Below, in pieces: positions 13,506-16,088 of a stretch of 16,088 nt of DNA. The notes beneath the pieces are model-generated. The model was not told where the DNA came from. It saw nothing but the letters and a program-made list of their open reading frames with translations, and made no database searches. Location of the stretch: the NCBI GenBank assembly GCA_018382295.1, contig JAGZQF010000036.1, positions 1 through 16,088 on the forward strand, in the 5' to 3' direction. The translations under genes were made by a program, and so were the position numbers. How positions within the stretch are numbered: the stretch's first letter is position 1; every line of letters starts with the position of its first letter. This DNA comes from Collinsella sp. (lineage in GTDB: Bacteria > Actinomycetota > Coriobacteriia > Coriobacteriales > Coriobacteriaceae).

Positions 13506-14688
13506 CGAGAAGCGCCTCCACTCCGGGCAGGGCCTTACCCTCGACGAGCTCCATGGAAGCGCCACCACCGGTGGAGATCCAGCTCATCTTGTCGGCCAGG
13601 TTGAACTTGTTGACAGCCGCGACAGAGTCGCCACCGCCGATGATCGAGGTGCAGTCGGCCTCGGCGACAGCCTCGGCGATAGCCTGGGTGCCGTGAGCGA
13701 AGTTGTCGAACTCGAAGACGCCCATGGGGCCATTCCAGAACACAGTCTTGGCGCCCTTGACGGCCTCGGCGTAGAGCTCCTCGGTCTTAGGACCGATGTC
13801 CATGCCCTCGCGGTCGTCAGGGATAGCGTCGGAAGCAACAACCTCGGGGACAGCGTCCTCGCCAAAGTGATCGGCAACACGGTTGTCGATGGGGAGCAGG
13901 ATCTTGACGCCCTTCTCCTCAGCCTTCTTGAGCATCTCGCCGGCGCGCTCGACCCAGTCCTCTTCCTTGAGGGACTGACCGACGGACAGGCCCTGAGCCA
14001 GGAAGAAGGTGTAGGCCATGCCGCCACCGATGATCAGGGTGTCAGCAGAGTCGATGAGGTGATCGAGAACACCGATCTTGGAGGAAACCTTGGAACCGCC
14101 GACGATAGCGACGAAGGGACGCTCGGGCTCGGCGAAGATACCGGTCAGCGTGTCGACCTCCTTCTCGAGAAGGAAGCCGGCGACTGCGGGCAGGTAAGCG
14201 GCGGGGCCCACGACGGAACCCTGGGCGCGGTGAGCGGTGCCGAAGGCATCGAGAACGAAGACGTCACCATAGGAAGCGAGCTTCTTGGCGATCTCGGGGT
14301 CGTTCTTCTTCTCACGCTTATCGAAGCGGACGTTCTCGAGAACGAGAACCTTGCCCGGCTCGACGGCGGCGACAGCCTCGGCAGCCTTCTCGCCGTAAGT
14401 GTCGGCGACAAAGGCAACGTCGAGACCAGAGAGCTCGGCGAGCTTCTTGGCGACAGGCTCAAGGGAGAGCTCAGGCTGGAAGCCAGTGCCCTCGGGACGG
14501 CCGAGGTGGCTCATGAGGATGACGCGAGCGTTGTGCTCAACGAGATAGTTGATGGTGGGCAGGGCAGCCTTGATACGGGTGGTGTCGCCAACGACGCCAT
14601 CCTTGATAGGCACGTTGAAGTCAACGCGGACGAGAACGCGCTTGCCGTCGACATCGATGTCGCGGACGGTCTTCTTGGTAAAGGCCAT
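13498..14688 (-). CDS. pgk: Phosphoglycerate kinase
   Basis: This 396-aa cytoplasmic enzyme makes ATP from 1,3-bisphosphoglycerate. N-terminal substrate residues are in RVDFNVPIKDG (Asp23, Asn25) and SHLGRPEG (His61, Arg64). The hinge region has F-G-T-A-H-R. The nucleotide domain has GGSKVSSKIGVL from 197, GPMGVFEF, GGGDSVAAV and STGGGASME. The start at ATG 14688 matches MAFTKKTVRD, and AAAGG lies about 13 bases upstream; an upstream in-frame extension is open but unlikely. It sits 140 bases after gap, beyond a strong terminator, and shares its end with tpiA. Confidence 0.97.
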   Translation of the reverse strand: MAFTKKTVRDIDVDGKRVLVRVDFNVPIKDGVVGDTTRIKAALPTINYLVEHNARVILMSHLGRPEGTGFQPELSLEPVAKKLAELSGLDVAFVADTYGEKAAEAVAAVEPGKVLVLENVRFDKREKKNDPEIAKKLASYGDVFVLDAFGTAHRAQGSVVGPAAYLPAVAGFLLEKEVDTLTGIFAEPERPFVAIVGGSKVSSKIGVLDHLIDSADTLIIGGGMAYTFFLAQGLSVGQSLKEEDWVERAGEMLKKAEEKGVKILLPIDNRVADHFGEDAVPEVVASDAIPDDREGMDIGPKTEELYAEAVKGAKTVFWNGPMGVFEFDNFAHGTQAIAEAVAEADCTSIIGGGDSVAAVNKFNLADKMSWISTGGGASMELVEGKALPGVEALLDA

Positions 14689-14742
14689 GTTTGCTTCTAC
14701 CTTTCGTACGTGTCTGCCTCCCATTACGGCAGACGATTTCCT

Positions 14743-14791
14743 ATAAAAAGGGCGCGACCCTAGGGTGTAAGCCCTATGAGGCCGCGCCCTT
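14743..14791 (-). terminator. Terminator between gap and pgk
   Basis: A two-part hairpin has a 9-bp outer stem (14748-14756 with 14783-14791), a small internal loop, and a 6-bp inner stem (14761-14766 with 14771-14776). TTTTTAT follows on the minus strand. It should stop much of the gap message before pgk. Confidence 0.85.
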
Positions 14792-14828
14792 CTTTAGACG
14801 CTCAACGAGCTATTCGCTAAAAGCTAAA

Positions 14829-15854
14829 TTAAGCAACGAACTTCTCGAAGTACTTGATGGTGCGGACCATCTGAGAGGTGTAGGAGTTCTCGTTGTCGTA
14901 CCAAGAGGTGACCTGAACGAGGGTCTGGCCGTTGCCGAGGTCAGAGCACATGGTCTGAGTGGCGTCGAAGATGGAGCCGTGGGTCTCGCCGATGATGTCG
15001 GTGGAGACGATGTCGTCCTCGTTGTAACCGAAGGTCTCGGAGATGGTGGCAGCGTAGGCCTTCATAGCGGCGTTAACCTCGTCGACGGTGACCTTCTTGT
15101 CAACGACAGCGTAGAGGTTGGTGATAGAGCCGGTCGGCGTCGGGACGCGCTGGGCGGCACCGATGAGCTTACCGTTGAGCTCGGGGAGAACCAGGCCGAT
15201 GGCCTTGGCAGCACCGGTGGTGTTGGGGACGATGTTGACGGCGCAGGCGCGGCTACGACGCTTGTTGCCCTTGCGCTGCGGGCCGTCGAGCGGCATCTGG
15301 TCGCCGGTCCAGGCGTGAATGGTGGTCATGATGCCGGACACGATGGGAGCGAAGTCGTTCAGACCCTTGGCCATCGGGGCGAGGCAGTTGGTGGTGCAGG
15401 AAGCAGCGGAGATGATGTTGTCCTCAGCGGTCAGCGTCTCGTGGTTGACGTTGTACACGATGGTGGGCAGATCGCTGCCGGCCGGAGCGGAGATGACGAC
15501 CTTCTTGGCGCCAGCGTTGATGTGGGCCTGAGCCTTAGCCTTGCTGGTGTAGAAGCCGGTGCACTCGAGAACGACGTCGACGTCGAGGTCGCCCCAAGGC
15601 AGGTTGTTGGCGTCGGCCTCCTTGTAGATCTTGATCTCCTTGCCGTCAACGGTGATGGAATCCTCGCCAGCAACGACCTCGTGATCGCGAGCGTAGTTGC
15701 CCTGCGTGGAGTCGTACTTCAGCAGGTAAGCGAGCATATCGGGAGAGGTGAGGTCGTTGATAGCGACGATCTCGGAGCCCTCATGACCGAACATCTGACG
15801 GAAAGCCAGACGACCGATGCGACCGAAGCCGTTAATAGCAACCTTTACTGCCAT
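14829..15854 (-). CDS. gap: Glyceraldehyde-3-phosphate dehydrogenase, NAD type
   Basis: This 341-aa cytoplasmic enzyme oxidises glyceraldehyde 3-phosphate to 1,3-bisphosphoglycerate. The Rossmann start INGFGRIGR is at 7-15. Asn33-Asp34 after the second strand favours NAD over NADP. The catalytic motif SCTTN has Cys153, and His180 in T-I-H-A-W-T-G-D-Q is the base partner. N-T-T-G-A-A-K-A and the R-V-P-T-P-T-G region follow. ATG 15854 is chosen because AAGGAG stands 6 bases upstream and MAVKVAINGFGRIGR fits the family; the frame stays open upstream but that part covers the promoter. It is the first gene of the glycolytic block, with its own promoter and terminator. Confidence 0.97.
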   Translation of the reverse strand: MAVKVAINGFGRIGRLAFRQMFGHEGSEIVAINDLTSPDMLAYLLKYDSTQGNYARDHEVVAGEDSITVDGKEIKIYKEADANNLPWGDLDVDVVLECTGFYTSKAKAQAHINAGAKKVVISAPAGSDLPTIVYNVNHETLTAEDNIISAASCTTNCLAPMAKGLNDFAPIVSGIMTTIHAWTGDQMPLDGPQRKGNKRRSRACAVNIVPNTTGAAKAIGLVLPELNGKLIGAAQRVPTPTGSITNLYAVVDKKVTVDEVNAAMKAYAATISETFGYNEDDIVSTDIIGETHGSIFDATQTMCSDLGNGQTLVQVTSWYDNENSYTSQMVRTIKYFEKFVA

Positions 15855-15926
15855 TGTGTCTCCTTTCGTAAGGCCCCCGCGAGCTACAGCGCCCGCCGTT
15901 GAGGCCCACAAACTAACCACTCGCCT

Positions 15927-15955
15927 AATATACCTTTTTTTTGACTTGAATTTCA
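15927..15955 (-). promoter_or_regulatory. Candidate promoter of gap
   Basis: The minus-strand -10 is TATATT (15927-15932). The -35 position (TGAAAT, 15950-15955, 17-base spacing) is a poor match. The spacer contains eight A in a row. The predicted leader is about 65 bases. The weak -35 suggests an activator or another sigma factor. Confidence 0.45.
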
Positions 15956-16016
15956 CGAGAATGCTCGAAATTGAAAATCAAATTTACGTTCCTTGATTCT
16001 CATTTTCATTGCAACA

Positions 16017-16058
16017 GCCTCAGGACTCAGCGCAACGCGTTGCGCTGAGTCCTGAGGC
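16017..16058. repeat. Perfect 42-base palindrome with no loop
   Basis: Positions 16017-16037 are the exact reverse complement of 16038-16058 (21 bp, centre CAACG/CGTTG). It lies about 70 bases upstream of the gap -35 region. No T-run follows on either strand (the minus strand continues TGTTGCAATG), so it is not a standard intrinsic terminator. A short CCCC-AGA-GGGG hairpin (16077-16087) follows at the window edge. What lies beyond is not visible. Confidence 0.9.
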
Positions 16059-16088
16059 GCGAATCCGGGTAGGCAACCCCAGAGGGGC

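Overview
The window looks like chromosomal DNA of a GC-rich Gram-positive bacterium of the Coriobacteriia, with Collinsella as my best guess. This is an inference from overall composition, the gene order gap-pgk-tpiA-gpmI-secG, the style of the oligopeptide transporter and the SpoIIE/STAS regulators. No marker gene fixes the genus. Every protein and tRNA gene I can support lies on the minus strand, so the text follows transcription from right to left.

Right part (about 10.7-16.1 kb): a glycolytic block. gap has its own promoter and a strong terminator. It is followed by pgk, tpiA and gpmI, which are tightly packed (pgk and tpiA overlap by 8 bases; tpiA and gpmI are 5 bases apart), then a terminator, then secG with its own terminator. 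The four enzymes cover glyceraldehyde-3-phosphate/DHAP to 2-phosphoglycerate. A perfect 42-base palindrome sits upstream of the gap promoter.

Middle part (4.5-10.5 kb): a complete oligopeptide/dipeptide-type ABC importer in the order oppA-oppB-oppC-oppD-oppF. The lipoprotein gene oppA is separated from the permease genes by a hairpin. The last four genes are nearly contiguous.

Between oppF and tRNA-Leu (3932-4522) there is no convincing gene, but the stretch is full of inverted repeats. Two palindromes are each exactly 125 bases long with perfect 29-base-pair arms. Their arms are 16/29 identical to each other, and every difference is compensated on the opposite arm. Two smaller hairpins lie between them. 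This pair is the most interesting signal in the window.

Left part (1-3931): tRNA-Leu(GAG), then a two-gene signalling unit. The first gene is a PAS-GAF-SpoIIE serine phosphatase; the second is a single-chain STAS + RsbW-like ATPase protein. Next comes a tRNA-Gly / tRNA-Cys / tRNA-Gly cluster with a terminator-like hairpin after each tRNA. At the extreme left edge is what appears to be the left end and first six codons of an IS200-type transposon, with the ribosome site of its transposase folded into an inverted repeat.
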